The notes: generated by a model not told the origin, from the sequence alone. Counted from the first letter of the stretch, positions 11,932 to 25,398 are shown. The stretch is 64,000 nucleotides of DNA from Manduca sexta (GCF_014839805.1 NC_051140.1:12173826-12237825), one strand, 5' to 3'. Numbers and translations are program-made.

Positions 11932-11939
11932 TATGTATT
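11932..11939 (-). promoter_or_regulatory. TATA box of CPR gene 2
   Basis: TATATAAG on the minus strand about 90 nt upstream of the start codon. Confidence 0.5.
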
Positions 11940-14900
11940 TCTTTTAATCCCTGGTTGCAACACAACGACTGGGCAGACGAGCCGTTTCTTATTACGGTAC
12001 TGCATAAGACAGCATCAGTTGGCATACCCAAAGGTTAACAATTGATATAGCCACAATCTAAGCACACGTGTTTGTAAACATTTAATTTGAAGCATGCAAC
12101 ACTTTTAGTAATATTTTTTGTGTAAATGTCAATGATAATGTGAATTTCAGTAGATTATAATCTCGTTTTTACGTATAATGCATTGTTATTAAACGTTTAT
12201 CGAGTAAAAGTTTACTGGAACATTAATAAATTATTTGCTCGTCTTATATTGCTAAACATCTTACAATATCTATAATTAGTGATTTGATGCCGTGTAATCT
12301 GTGTTCGATTGACGTTCTTTGTACATATTTCTATAGAAAATATGCTATTTATTCGTTGTTGACCCGAAATTATATGAAACAAAAGAAATTTGATGCCTTA
12401 TATTTTTTAACCATTAATAAAGTTTATATAATTAATGGCTGTAAAATATAATTAAGTAGTTTCAATGGTGCAATTGTGCTGGTTAACACTCATAATGTGG
12501 GTAATTAATTAGCTTCTGTTTTGATTATTTAGTTAACACTCTTTGAGGAATATTTTATATTCATGAATATAAACGATTCACGAGTTATATGTGAAGAATT
12601 AAATAAAGAGGTCTATGAGGGAAATAATTTTGGACGAGAGAAAGCTTGTGTTCGCAGAAGTAATGGTTCAGTTGACGTGTGTTGTAATATGTTATATTTT
12701 TATTTGAAAGCTGTACATGGATCGGGTGGGGCTCTACCACACAATATTTCCGTTTACATAATAACATTGTGATCTGTGTTCAAATATTTTTTACAACGTA
12801 ATATATAATGTTAGTATTACAATGGATGGATTTCCGCTGTGGTAGATTCCAATAACTAAATATGTTTAAAACAACATTTCATCAAAGATGTAACACGCAT
12901 ATTCATTAAAAAAAAATATTGTCAGTCTTAAGAAGTCTACAATCAATTAATTGTTAGTTAGTCAAAATTTATTTTGGGAGTATGTTTGAACTCCTAAAAC
13001 GCCCCGACTACGCCCGCGACATGTCATACGTTAAAACACGAAGGCGGTAGTTAAATCAAATAAAAGACCCACTACGCCTATATTCCTTAAGGAGTAGGAA
13101 CTGGTCTCATTAGGCACTTTACGCAATGCACGTTCCGTTCCATGAGATCCATAGGAGGCGAAACATTTTGCCATATCAGGCGAGGCTATCAATAGTTTAA
13201 TAAAGTAAAGTATAAATCATTATACAAAATTTATTGACTTTCCACCTTATTTATTAAAACTGGTATCAATTTATTTCATGACCTTGGTACGAGTAATTTC
13301 TGATCGATGGGGTTACGTGTAGACAGATTGATTGCTAAGCTAACCTATCGAAAGCAGAAAACATTCTGTAAAATCTTGGTTCAAGTTCGCGGATTGAATT
13401 GATGGTAGGTTAAATTCTAATTGTCATCTTACATATCTGAATCATGTTATGTTACGCATCATCTAACAGCGACATTCGATGTTCAAATTGCCAAAGATGT
13501 TGAATGTCATGTGAAATTCTACGGACACCCAAGTCTTACATTTGTTTTTAAAAAATACTTAGAAAAAATAAAAAAAATATGATGTTATTGTTATTGTATT
13601 GTAGTATAAGAGTAGCTAGTAGGTAGAGTATTGTACTGTCGCGAAAATAAATCAAAAAGGTATTTCAGGGTTATAATATAGTGGGTATGTTGGAGTAACT
13701 TCGCGTCACGGCAGACGATTTCTGTTCGCATGCGCATATAGGGAACGTACACAAAGAAAGATCTATATCTAGTGGCGCAATCTGAAGAAGTGAAATATAA
13801 ATGTATTTGATGATAATTATGTATTATTGTATATCTGGACGCCCCAACACATAAACATAAACAGGTCAAATGATGTATAATTCTAATGCGTTTCTAAAAT
13901 GATTAAGTACTTACTTACATTTCATGGTTATGTAAAAAACGAGAAAAAATCATGATTTTTTTTAAAAAAGCATACAAAAGTATGAGGTCCAAAAGCATTT
14001 AGAAATGTTTCTTAATGAAATTTCTGAAAGTAAATAATATTCTTAGTTAATATTCAATACAAGCAAAGATGTAATTAAGTGAAAATAACCTTATATTTTT
14101 GCTTCAATAACACCCAAAAAACTGTCTCCAATATAAAAAAAAAATATTCTGACCACGTGGCCTATCAATAATTATAATTGGCCGCAAATTATATTTTATA
14201 ATTTTTGTCATATTCACAATTATTGTAACTAACCGTACGTATGGAAAGATTTATTTTTTATCCACGCTGTGGCCAGCTCGTGCATGTTCCTCATCTAATA
14301 GGGTAGATTATGATGCAACAATACTGTAAGTACCTACAATAATAAAATTGAAAATTTCATGATCAAGGAAAATATAATAAAAGTAAACTTAAAAATTGAA
14401 AGCAACTTTAGGCTGTTTAAAACAATGATATTCCAAAAAAAAAAAATTACAAAATCTAGCAAAATATATCTGAAACGAAAAAAATATTGAGAAAAGTATA
14501 AATATAGAGATAGCTGGCTTAGAATGGTTCGTTCTAAATGAATATTAAAAGTGCTCTAAATAAGTTAACGGATGAAATAGTAAAAGTGACTCAAAATTTG
14601 CCAAATATGCCCATTGTCCCTAAATAAAAGCATCAGTTAAATCCATTTAAGATTATAACATATAGAAAATGTGACGAAGGTTGCGTGTACTCATCCGATG
14701 ACCTCTGAGTTCGTTCGCAGATGTTATTCGGAAGATGATGGTTGGTTTACTGATTAGGTAACTAATTTAAGTTTTATTTCAATAACATTAAGGTCTATTC
14801 ACGAAAACGGCTGGATAATATCAAGGTTTTTATGTTCCATTAACATTTTACACCGAATAATAATGGTGTCCAATTGGTTTATGATGAGAATTGTTAGCAA

Positions 14901-17550
14901 TGCTGGGAACAAATTTCTGAGAAATTAACCATTTATTTTATGCTATAATTAAATTTATATGGACAGAAGTCTAACGAATCTTTCTAGCATAATATATAAT
15001 TTTTTAATAAAGGATATTGTATAATTGTCATTTCAGCTTTATTTTCGTTGCAATTTTAAAATTTGTTCTTTCCTAAAAATCTGATTTGCATGAAATTTTG
15101 AAAAGCTTTATTTTATACTGACTAGAAATAAGATCTGTAATTTTTATAAGTTTAATGAAACAATAAATAAAGCTTCCTTTTATTTACTTGAACGATATCT
15201 TCGGTCGTAAATTGTTTTCCGTAACCATAAAAATTCCATGTTTTAGCTTTAATTTGCATTGTACGTATCATTATGACTCAGTTTGTATGTTACTTATTGC
15301 TATACCAGGATAAAAAAGATAAGCGAAATACAATTTAAATGAAATAACTTTGGTGTAATCTATAATAATATTATTCATTAGGTTTCTTGAATTCAGAATA
15401 GAGTTTAGTATTTTTTATTAGCAATAAATACTGCAGTAAACGTAACAAAGAATGAATCATAAAAGTAAAAAACACTATAAAATAATAATTGAAAACAAAT
15501 GTTTACATATAGTAAAAAAATATTTCAAATAGACTCGCATTTAAGTGTTACCAAAAATCATTTTTATTGCACAAAATTTTTGTTATGTTACTACGGGTAT
15601 TATCGTTATATTTCATGGTTTCTTCACAGTTGTAAGAAGTTACAAAATTCCGTGAATGTATTTTATGCCGTCTCGAAACCCTAACTCGACCCTAACCGGT
15701 ACCTTATGTCATAGTGTGTTGAACTTACCACACTGCGAAATCGACCCCTGACCCTTGACAACTTTCCTTATTCGTCGCAGAAATAATAGGTCAATGTTTA
15801 ATTAAGTCATGAGAATAACTTATTATTGTTTACTTAAAAAGAAAAATTAGATCATAGAACGTTGACTTTTAACTTCATGCTTTTTACTCAAAAATGACAC
15901 CACTAATTATAGTGCTGTATTGTGTTACAACATTAAAGAAAATATGATCTTTGATTAGTGTTTGTGATACATCAATTCTACTCCAAGATTACGCTATATT
16001 ACGCTCCAAATTCAGATATGGATACCTATTTGTATTTTAACAGTATCTTGTATGTAGAGAATCTATTGTTTAAATAGTTTGACCTCGTGCCATTTATTCT
16101 ATAGTAGAAGGAACTATTGGGTTATAGGGAATACGCACTAGCAGCGCAAAGTGTTGTTTTAATGATTATTATGAAGAAACAACATTTTAACGAGGCATTC
16201 TTATGAGTTTTGGGAAGCGAGGACCGTCAATAAGGGAGGTTATCTAAGGTCTATTTCACTCACGTCTTACAACACGCCACGCCGCCTTTGTTATAATGGA
16301 ATTGTAGTAGAACAGAGTTGTGTTTGCACATTATTTATATATAATTAAAATATAAACATCAATAACTTCTATTAGTAATGGTATAGGAAAAATAACGAGA
16401 GTCCGCGAAGTTTATAAAGATTGTTAAGTTTATTTATTTGGGATTAATAATTATCAATATAAATTCCATTCATTTTCATTCCCTGAGTTATCTATTCACC
16501 CCGTCGTTACACGATACCCGTTATACTGTATCGTTTTAAAATGTAACTTATCGCCAGTTTCTTTACCTAGCTCATTACTATTTGACTTTGATAACCAGGT
16601 ATTATGTAAACGTAGTTATGTTGCGTTGATGGGGTCAAGTTTGATGCAATAGAATAATATTTATGTATTTAAGTGCACGGCATCGATTCGGTAATATAAA
16701 ATGAATCTTCGTTAAATACAATGCTATGTCAATCAATAAGCGAATGTGTCGATATATTCTAACTAATTACGCTCTACCACAGTATTTGTTTCATAATATT
16801 AATTGTTTTAAACGGTTTAAGAATTGCATCGATTTGTGATTGCCAAGAATATATAGATACAAGTTAATGACTAACAGTCTTACTTATAAACTTGTTTAAG
16901 CGTTAAGAGGCGGTTAAGAATTGTTTAAATAGCTGTCAAAAACAACATCGGTTTCCTAGTTTAAACCTTATTAAGAGGCAAGATGTATTGACTTACAGCT
17001 GATAAAGTAAATTTGTGTTTTGACTAAGCATAGCTTTGCGAATTTTTTATAGGTAAGACTGTAAATTATTAAAATTAACCTTGTCTCATACCCATCTATT
17101 TCAATATCTATACCCTTTGCGATGTTTGCGGATGTAGCAAAATTATATTGCGACCTTCATTTTTTTAACAACAATATTGGTTTTTTAAAAGTGGCCTCAC
17201 CGGTCAGAGATAAATGTGAAGTGCGTTCATGTATTATTTACATATCGGAAAATATTATTATTACAAACGGTTAGTTTGTTTGTATGTTTAAATTTATTTA
17301 CTAAGTGCAGGTAATACCATTATTATCCAAAATTTTAACGAAACAGGCAGAAAAAATTTCATATTTAGTAGCGTGATGGAGGCGGGGGGAGCCGTAATGC
17401 GTAAAATTAAACACTTTTAAACTTTTGCCACATATACCAGCGGCTAGGTGCGAGAAGAAAGGAGGAAGATGGCTTTGTTGGCGTGTGGTTTATGTTGAAA
17501 TGACTTTTTCGCTTTCGCCCGGTGTCTAAGGCACGAGCATATATACGAGG

Positions 17551-17592
17551 CCGGAGCATATTTAAAATTGGCTAATTTTGAATATGCTCCGG
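17551..17592. repeat. near-perfect inverted repeat (19-bp arms, 4-nt loop)
   Basis: Arms CCGGAGCATATTTAAAATT and its inverse match at 18 of 19 positions around GGCT. It lies in repeat-like sequence (CTAGTGGCGTAGCGTGGGTT-type flank, read on the minus strand). Confidence 0.85.
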
Positions 17593-19037
17593 GTGGCAAG
17601 AACCCACGCTACGCCACTAGTACTTAGGTATTTTAGGTAAAAAAGAAACTATTTATTAGCCATGAAGATAGCGGGAGTTTATAGAAGTTCCTATTACGTT
17701 CGTATAGCGAGACATTTATAGAAGATCGAACAAGTACTAACCAACCACTTACCCTGATAAATCTTTACTTTTCCTCTTTAATTACGACACTGAATTTATC
17801 TTCGGCAATTATGAGCGTTTAAGTCACTTAATAACGACCACTCACTCTCTAAATATCACCTTATAGATATTGAAGGAGAAATAATGTGGGGATTTTTATT
17901 AGAGCAACAGGAGCCAAAACGTACGATTTTTTAATTTTTTGTCTGTTTGTATGTCTGTATGTATGTACCCGCATCACGCAAAAACTACTGCATGTATTAA
18001 ATGCACTTTTTACCAATTTATTTGTAGAGATCTAACTTAAAACACAGGCTAAATTTTATCTCGGGAATATATAAAGCGGAACTACTATTCCGATAAAAAA
18101 AATCACACGGGCGAACCTACGAGTTTAAGCTACAAAGTATTTAAATAAAAGTAATTATATTTTTTCCGACAGATAGACGGAGCCGCCAGCAATAGCAAGT
18201 TTTATGCAAGTTAAAAGTAAGTATCCAACTAAAATTATCTCTTATACAATGTCATTAGTACAGACCATAAAATGAACGTCAGATAAGTAAACAATTGCGT
18301 TCTACCAAACATTTTAAGTGCACCCAACTTTACTTAAGATATTTCTGTCTTGAGATGATGTGGATAGACAACGTCGGGCAATTTCAAATAAAATGTTTTC
18401 CTTTTGAGGTTGAAGGACTCATTATCTGACTGAGTACACTATACCCGTAGCATTTTAATGGTAGAGTAGGCAAGTAAGCAGCTACTGTGATGATTAATAA
18501 TCCCTAATACTGATAAACATCCACATAAAACTAGGAATTGTGGATATTGTTTACGGAGGAGGTAATAAATATTAGTCTTCGAGGAGTCTTAACGAACGTA
18601 ATTCATCCTAAAAGTTGCAAATCAGTTGTATAAGGCAGTTGCTTCAAACAAGTTGAGGGTTTATCCAGTAGTCAACATTTACTAAGATTATTAACATGAA
18701 TCCACGATTTTCATTCTATTAGTTTTCAATAATAATAACAATTAACAATATGGCATCAATGAGTCTGATGAGAAATGAGTATGTAACATGTAACCTTCTG
18801 CAGACGACCCAATGGCTAGTGATTTTAGATTGTAAATTGCATCGGACGGTGGTTACCTCACCGCGTGATTTGTGGGCGGTCGGCAGACTTGCATCTGCTG
18901 GTCATGGGAAAATGGAATCTGTGAGACCTTTGACCTGTTTTTGAATATCGAACGTCTTCGGATAAGGATGCACGGATAAACTTGTATTTATTGTTTAACC
19001 TTCGTGGAGTTTTTGTAGCGCTATGCATTTGCGGATG

Positions 19038-19088
19038 ATGATTATAATATTTACAAAAAGTATTTTTTTTGTAAATATTATAATCATT
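19038..19088. repeat. AT-rich foldback (~22-bp arms)
   Basis: GATGATTATAATATTTAC plus AAAAA pairs with TTTTT plus GTAAATATTATAATCATTC across a short loop. Low complexity makes function unlikely. Confidence 0.7.
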
Positions 19089-19626
19089 CAAAAACTGTTT
19101 CTTGTTCAACGTGTTGTATGCTTTGGTAATTGAATTATTTTTGGCGTATAAAGTTTTATTATTCTTGTGAACTGAAATTGTAGAGTTTTTCAGTGTCAAC
19201 ATATCTGTGTAACTTTTTCGGCTATTATTTAGATCAGTAATGAGTCATGATTCAGTTTCATTATATTATATTGCCTAAAATCAATTCTCTCTCTAAAGAT
19301 TACCCGCAACGTTCATTGTCTTTATCTCTAGAACGAGGCGACAACCCTGTCTAATTCATCTTCTGTAAAGCACAGTAACATCATGCAGTAGACTCGACGA
19401 CGGTCTAAATGGCTTTCTTTCATTGGAGACATGTAATAACTGTCTTCTTCACGCGCGTACCGCTCTAGGTCAATCTTACAAGGCTGTGTGAATAAAAATC
19501 TCTTTAAGTCTTATGTCATCTCAAAATAAAGTATTGGTTTTAGGTATCTACCAAAACTGCGGTTTTAAAACTGAGTTTTTATCAGTGTCAGCGTTATTCA
19601 TTTCCTTGAGAACATCTATACTTGAG

Positions 19627-19672
19627 AATTACATTTGCGATATTGTGCTAAAACAATATCGCAAATGTAATT
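19627..19672. repeat. perfect 20-bp inverted repeat with 6-nt loop
   Basis: AATTACATTTGCGATATTGT (19627-19646), loop GCTAAA, then its exact reverse complement (19653-19672). Pairing stops abruptly on both sides. It is shorter than a typical pre-miRNA hairpin. Perfect arms imply recent origin or selection. Confidence 0.9.
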
Positions 19673-20814
19673 AGATGGATCAGATGGTCGATAAAATTAT
19701 TGCTTTTTTAATTCCATTTATTATGTAACGATTGTGTAAGTATTTTTTACTACACAAGTTCTTTTTGAAAGAAATCAAATTAAATATACTTTTGGACTAT
19801 TTCAATTGAAAGGCTAAGAAAATTATAGTACTTTGTTCCTTCTAAACGATTTCAAAGAAGTTAAACGATAACAGCTGTTAAATGTAGCTACCTTTGCGAC
19901 CCCTTCATCGTAGCAAACTAGTTCTTCGAAATGACTGTTTAGTTTGGCTTTAGGATAAAGAAAATAATTTCTTAGCTCATTGTAGCGACCTAAATGCTGA
20001 AAACGATTTTATTGTTATTAATTTTGGTAGCAATATGCAAAACGAACTATGTGTTTCATTTGTTTACATATAATCGAATTGTTGAGCATGTTGAGGAAAA
20101 TCGTAGTATCTAGTCATTTTGTTAGGCAGACAAAAATTTAATTAAGACATTTTTAAGTATACACTTTAATTCTTTGAAGACTGACCGACGCAAATCCTGG
20201 TTAAAAAAACCGATAGCGGTTGTTGTTTATGAAATAAAAAATGTAGAGATACGACTCGTTAGCCTTGAGCAGGTTGAACTAAACGCAACAAAAACAATTT
20301 CAACATGTTCTTCAATTTGAAATGATAGGGAAATATTTTACAATTAGAATGCTACGAAATCGACGACGAAACGAATCAATGATTAATCTTCTAAATACTT
20401 ACCGACGTTTTATCTCCATTGATCAATGACAAATACGATAGAATTTCTTAGTTAATATATAAAATAAATTTATTTGTATGTGTAACAAACATCCAAATAC
20501 TTTTATCGAAAAAAATATATCTTTAAATTGTAAACTAAATATTTTTAGTCGAACAATCAATAATCTGAACCGAATACAGATGTGGTGTTTCAGATCGTTT
20601 TGTAACACTTACAAATTATGTTTAGGATAACAGCTTTATACTCGAAGTATTAGATGTGTTATAAAAGCAACCGTTTTTGCCAGCTCAAGTCTGTCCATAA
20701 TGTAATAAGAGGCGAACATGTCGCTATCTTAATAGCTACAAATTCGAAACCGGAACATTAGATGCGCCTTTTCAATATAAAAATTCAGACAAATTTCGTT
20801 GCCTGAATTAGGAA

Positions 20815-21604
20815 TTAAGCTAAGAGATTCGTGGTTACAGTGAATGGGTAATTGGCTCTAATGCTATAATTGTCTTCAGAAATTATCCGTGAGGAATCAT
20901 TAGTAGGTATAGAAAAAAAATAAGCAGTAAATACTTCTGCATCCACAGAACCACTTTTCCTCATTGTGTCTTGCGGGAATTCACTCGGAAAGATTCGTCT
21001 TAATTCTACATCTTCGCTAAAATATAAAATATAATATGAGTCTTAAAATTACACAGAAATTAAATATTTTATATTAATAGTAAAAAGTTTTTAAATCACT
21101 CACTATGTATATATTACACCACAACTTTCGTGAAAAATAGAAAGAAGGACCTAAAATTTTTATGTTATTATAATGTGACATCTAGTTCAAGCTAAAAATG
21201 CATCACCTTTACAAACTAATTAACTTACAAGATGCAACGGATTTAATGCTTTTTTAAACATTATTTGAGAGTCTCGCCGCGCCAGTTTGAGTCAAAATGT
21301 CAAAAATAAAAAGTTATGGCATTACGTCATAAAATATAACACCAATAAAATGCTATCGCATGATTGCTTTGTAAATAATAAAACATGAAATATAATATTT
21401 TTCACTCAAAGGTTAGAAGGGTCAGGGAAATTTGTATTACAAAAAAAAAACATATTTTTTTGTGTCAGAAGGGGAAGATAAAAAATCAGTAAGGTAGCTA
21501 ATGATGAGTAACCGACATTACAAACCTATAATAAAAATTAAAGTTATACCTGGTATCAGTATTTCTGCCATACACCTCTAACAAGACGACGAAGACGACT
21601 TTTT
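20815..21604 (-). CDS. candidate exons of an unrecognised minus-strand gene
   Basis: The terminal exon 20815-21016 follows a good acceptor (TATATTTTAG) and is open for 66 codons to a TAA, with normal-looking composition: EDVELRRIFPSEFPQD, then SGSVDAEVFTAYFF, and an end at TVTTNLLA. It lacks an ATG upstream, as an internal or last exon would. An upstream piece with donor CCAG|GTATAA at 21549 joins in frame through a split Ser codon and reads VVFVVLLEVYGRNTDT, resembling the end of a signal peptide, but an in-frame TAA precedes it and no start codon is found. Either a further 5' exon exists or the gene is dead. No family is recognised. Intron would be 21017-21549. Confidence 0.4.
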
Positions 21605-22227
21605 AATTGTCCGTTTTCACTTAATTACTGTCTTTTGCTTGTCACTTGTCCATCGACCGAGATATCATTTTACCTTTGTTTTTTTTTCAAGTTTAAACAT
21701 GTTATTAGTCATTTCAGACCTGCTGGTTCGCACTTTAGCTTGTTAATTTGTTGAGCTACATTGTTCTTATACGCCGCCTTAGCTCACTGCGTGTCCGGTT
21801 TTATGGAGCTGTTTAAAATGATTACTGAACTGATATGATTAAAATACCTGTTTTCTAAATACGGATCAAGTGTTTTAAAATGTTAAATGGATGGAGCCAT
21901 GACACATTGAAATATGTAATGAGAATTAACCTTATTCCATTAAGGCGTTACAGAAATTGTGTCATTAAATATATATGAGGGCGAGAAAACCAAACGTTAA
22001 AAAATTGTTAGGACAAATTTAATTTCATTCATTTTTACGGTTATAACAAATTTTGTTTATCTATATATTAATACGTGATGAAAGTTTGTACCCCAGCACA
22101 TTGCGCACATGGAGGAGTGTGAGCTTTGGTTTTATTAAAGTTTATATAGAGGAGTGCAGAAAAATAAAATTTATGTATGTGTTACAAATATATTAAATTC
22201 AACAGTCGAATTTCAACCAACGCATTA
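21605..22227. other. intergenic DNA
   Basis: Nothing convincing. 22060-22200 (GAGGAGTGTGAGCTTTGG) is related to sequence repeated at 30.6, 38.0 and 52.9 kb (GGAGGAGTGTGAGATTTGG), i.e. a dispersed piece of the triplicated unit's repeat. Confidence 0.45.
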
Positions 22228-22812
22228 TTAAATAAGTCTTCTGTCATTATATCGGACGGAGTAATCACTACTTTCTGGTCGGAAGCCATTGACATCAGCG
22301 ACATATTTTAAAGAGTACAGTCGTCCTGCGGAGTCTACGTATCCGTACTCGCCGCGCACCGCTAGAGAGTCACCGGAGCTCGGCGCGACTCCACCTTCTT
22401 CTCTTCTATAAGTACCGCCAGAGGTTTCGTATCTAAAATGGGTAATACGTCTTCAAATTGCACACCCTTATGAAATTGTGTAACAGTATTGTACTAGACA
22501 ACAGCATAATTCATTTCAAAAACATTAAAGAAGTAAGACGCTGTATTGACAATATATCGCAGAATGCAAAAATGTAATCATTTATTACTGCATGTATGTA
22601 CAAACGCTTACTCGAAACTGTATTTCCCATATCCATTGTTATTTATAGTAAGTTTTTTTATTTCTTCAATTATACAACTCGCCGGTAATGCAGTTATGGT
22701 AATGAATACCAAAAGAATCGTGTATGACAGATGAGTATCGTATACCTGTAAAAACAATGTTATGTCAAACCTAAACGATTAACGCAAACAGGTTTAAAGT
22801 TGGACTCACCAT
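22228..22812 (-). CDS. divergent RR-1 cuticular protein 3 (CPR family)
   Basis: Exons 22810-22812 (the ATG alone, donor GTGAGT), 22612-22745 and 22228-22432 give 113 residues. Exon 2 supplies an N-terminal hydrophobic signal (SYTILLVFITITALPASC). The RR-1 domain starts at GYGKYSFEYETSGG (~residue 39) and continues LAVRGEYGYVDSAG, RLYSLKYVADVNGFRP, which keeps the aromatic and ADxNGFxP core. It differs from its neighbours: the last exon is 205 nt, the tail is a charged SSDYSVRYNDRRLI instead of a Gly/Pro-rich end, and the linker before the domain is Lys-rich. The initiator codon stands alone in its exon, an extreme form of the short-first-exon pattern in this cluster. Confidence 0.88.
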
Positions 22813-22870
22813 AGTTGTGGATGTTCCTCACAGGAGTGGAGTGAACTGCGATTTCTGGCCGACTGTTCAC

Positions 22871-22880
22871 ACTTATATCT
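22871..22880 (-). promoter_or_regulatory. TATA-like box of CPR gene 3
   Basis: AGATATAAGT on the minus strand, about 60 nt upstream of the start codon, similar to the motif before CPR genes 4-6. Confidence 0.4.
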
Positions 22881-23860
22881 AGTTCTGCAAGAATTTTTGT
22901 TCTGTATTTAAGTAATTCCTTAGCACAATGCTACTTCAAGGACCAAAGTCGTTGACCGCATAGCATAAATTACGCAAACCAAGGAACACATGAAACTTGT
23001 ACAACGGTCAATCATTTTTTGTTGTCGCGATATTGAAAACTAGTGCGAGTTTTAATTAATGGCATGTTTATATATATCATTATAATCCTATTGTATGTTC
23101 GGCTCTATGTCTAGGTATTACACGAATACGCTAAGGTAGAGTAAAAAAAGTTAAAATTCCTTTTTTTTAACTAAAACCTGTTAATAATTTAATTAAGATT
23201 TTTTTTTATCACATAACACCGACGCCTTTCATCAATCTAATATAAAAAAATATTACAATTTGATTTGTAATTTGTATGGGAACTCATTTTTACTCGATTT
23301 TATAATAAGAATACCAAGCCAGCACGAGCCTACTACTACTGAGAGGATTTTAGGCATTAGTCCATCACGCTTATGTAGATAGCTTATGTGGATTAGCAGA
23401 TTTCATACATCTTCGAATTTTTTAAGAATTCACAGGTATGCACGTTTCTTCCAGATGTTTTACTTCATTTTTGAATCGAACGTTAATTAATTGATAAACA
23501 ATACGTGCAGATATGTAATTTTGAAAAATGAGAGATGTGTGCCTTGGGTTTTGAATCCTAATCCGAGATGGATATCCGCACTTCTGTTCTGTGCTATTCC
23601 ACTCCCATTTAAGCTATCATGTCTATTAAGTTGTAGCTTTGTATATTTCGTAGGGGATGCTAAACGATTTCTAATAGCCTACAATATTAACCTTATCAGA
23701 AATATAAACCATCAGTCGAGTTACTTTTTAGAAAATAATTTAAGTTAAATTTTATTCTGAAATTTAACTTGGTTGGAGTTCTGAATTAAATATATAAGAA
23801 ATTGAGGTAACCTAGAAATAATTGTGTTTACATTAAAGATGAAGAAAAAATATTTTTTTT

Positions 23861-23862
<2 letters not shown>

Positions 23863-23914
<52 letters not shown>
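23863..23914. repeat. (TA)26 microsatellite
   Basis: An uninterrupted TA run of about 52 bp; expected to be length-variable and hard to assemble. Confidence 0.95.
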
Positions 23915-23919
<5 letters not shown>

Positions 23920-24595
23920 AACCAAACGAAATGTTGCAAAAAACGAAGCCATCTGGTGGAGCAAACCCGGCGAAAGAATATATTACACACAAGCTATTTA
24001 CCTATATATATGGCTCGCCATTACGAAAATCACATCATCTGACGTATTATACAAGCTCGGTCAAATTTAGGTGCATTGGTTGGTGAGTGACTCTAAACTT
24101 ATCTATTGACTTAATAATTACCCATATAATGCGACATAGGCAAGACTGGTATAATTCATTAAGAGTGTGTTTGGTTTATCTATTTATTTCATTTTACTAG
24201 TTTCGTTGATTTCACAAGAGTATTGACTTATTAAAAAAATATACTTATGTATTAAATACCAATTATCGAGAATGTTTATCTCCTAAATGAGTATAGGTGG
24301 AGTCATCCCCATCTATCATCAGAAATGAAATGTAACTCATTTGACAACTCTAACTCGACTAATTAATTATTTTTACAGTCGCAATGGTGACTTACCTGGG
24401 AGTCTTCTAATATCTTATCTCTATCAATATATAAAGCAGAAGTGTTTGGATGGATTAAAATGTTTTAGTTTAAACAGTTCCCGTAGCATCAAGCTACGTG
24501 ACAATATCTAATTACGGTGATACTTCTTTCAAAAATGTATTAAATATGGCAAATTTGCAAAAGAACATTTCATTTTTTTATTTTTATTGCTGCTT

Positions 24596-24862
24596 GAATA
24601 ACGAGACGAGCTTGCCGTTCGCCTGAAGGTAAGCGATGCGATCGCCCATAAACGGTAGAAACACTATACAACACCTTGAATTACTATTATTACATGAGAT
24701 GTTAAGTCTCATTATGTCCAGTTACATCTGCTACAATGTCCCTCTAACCGGAACACAACAGTGACTACACACTTCTGCTTGGCGGCCGAAATAGACATTG
24801 CGGTGGTACCTACACAGGCGGATTCTCACATATGAGAGACCTACCACCAGTATTTGCTTCTA
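24596..24862. repeat. lepidopteran interspersed repeat (LINE-tail-like)
   Basis: Motifs GCCTGAAGGTAAGCGATGCG, CGCCCATAAACGGTAGAAAC and CACATATGAGAGACCTACCA are those of a widespread moth/butterfly dispersed repeat. I know the motif, not its formal class. Confidence 0.6.
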
Positions 24863-25398
24863 TGCTTCTATCAATTAAAATGTAATATTATAACTTAATA
24901 ATTATTGTAATGACAAAATAAAATAAAAAAAACAATTAGTAATTTATTTTAAGACAATTTTATTTATGTTCTTAGTATTAATAAAACTTTAACTTATAAT
25001 TTAAACAGGAACGTAAATAAGAAAATCTATATTTTCAACATAATTGTCTAGAAAAAACTTTTAATCAAAATAGTTGATAAAAAAACGGAATGCACATAAT
25101 TTATGGGCAAATCATTATTTTCTATGGTATGGCAATTATTGTAAGTGCGAAAATTATTGATAATATTTATCCGTTGCATAGATAATAATGTAGAAGTCAG
25201 AAACTGCTAAACACATTTAGAAGGAATTTTGTAGACAGATTAACTATATCTTGGATTTGCTACTTTATATCCTGGAGAAGTAGGTACATAGTCGAATTAC
25301 TACATCGGGAAAAGTAATTTACACACACGGAGCCGTGAGCAATACTATAAATAACTGGGTAATAGATTATTTAGGTGGTAACAACTGTTATGCTTCAT

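Larger units (their letters stand above)
11847..20814. other. gene-poor AT-rich intergenic region (~9 kb)
   Basis: I found no exon with convincing splice sites. Reading frames at 12563-12772, 13591-13869, 15499-15684, 18858-19202 and 20423-20608 look like chance. Identifiable content: repeat scraps at 17340-17640 and 17930-18140 (TGTCTGTTTGTATGTCTGTATGTATG-type, decayed Helitron-like), and three foldbacks listed separately. Confidence 0.4.
22813..25398. other. intergenic DNA before the triplicated unit
   Basis: AT-rich, no gene seen. A short match to units B and C (AGAAATAATTGTGTTTACATT) lies at 23814-23834, then homology resumes near 24886, so about 1 kb in between is private to this copy and includes the TA microsatellite and an interspersed repeat. 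Confidence 0.45.

Noticed and set aside
12563..12772. 69-codon plus-strand frame with an overlapping minus-strand frame
   Set aside because: No recognisable features on either strand.
13591..13869. 92-codon minus-strand frame
   Set aside because: Composition and lack of motifs suggest chance; no supporting splice or promoter context.
18858..19202. 114-codon minus-strand frame
   Set aside because: AT-rich Asn/Lys/Tyr composition, runs through a foldback, no signal, domain or splice logic.
23745..24042. Two reading frames on opposite strands containing long YIYIYI runs
   Set aside because: They are translations of the (TA)n microsatellite.
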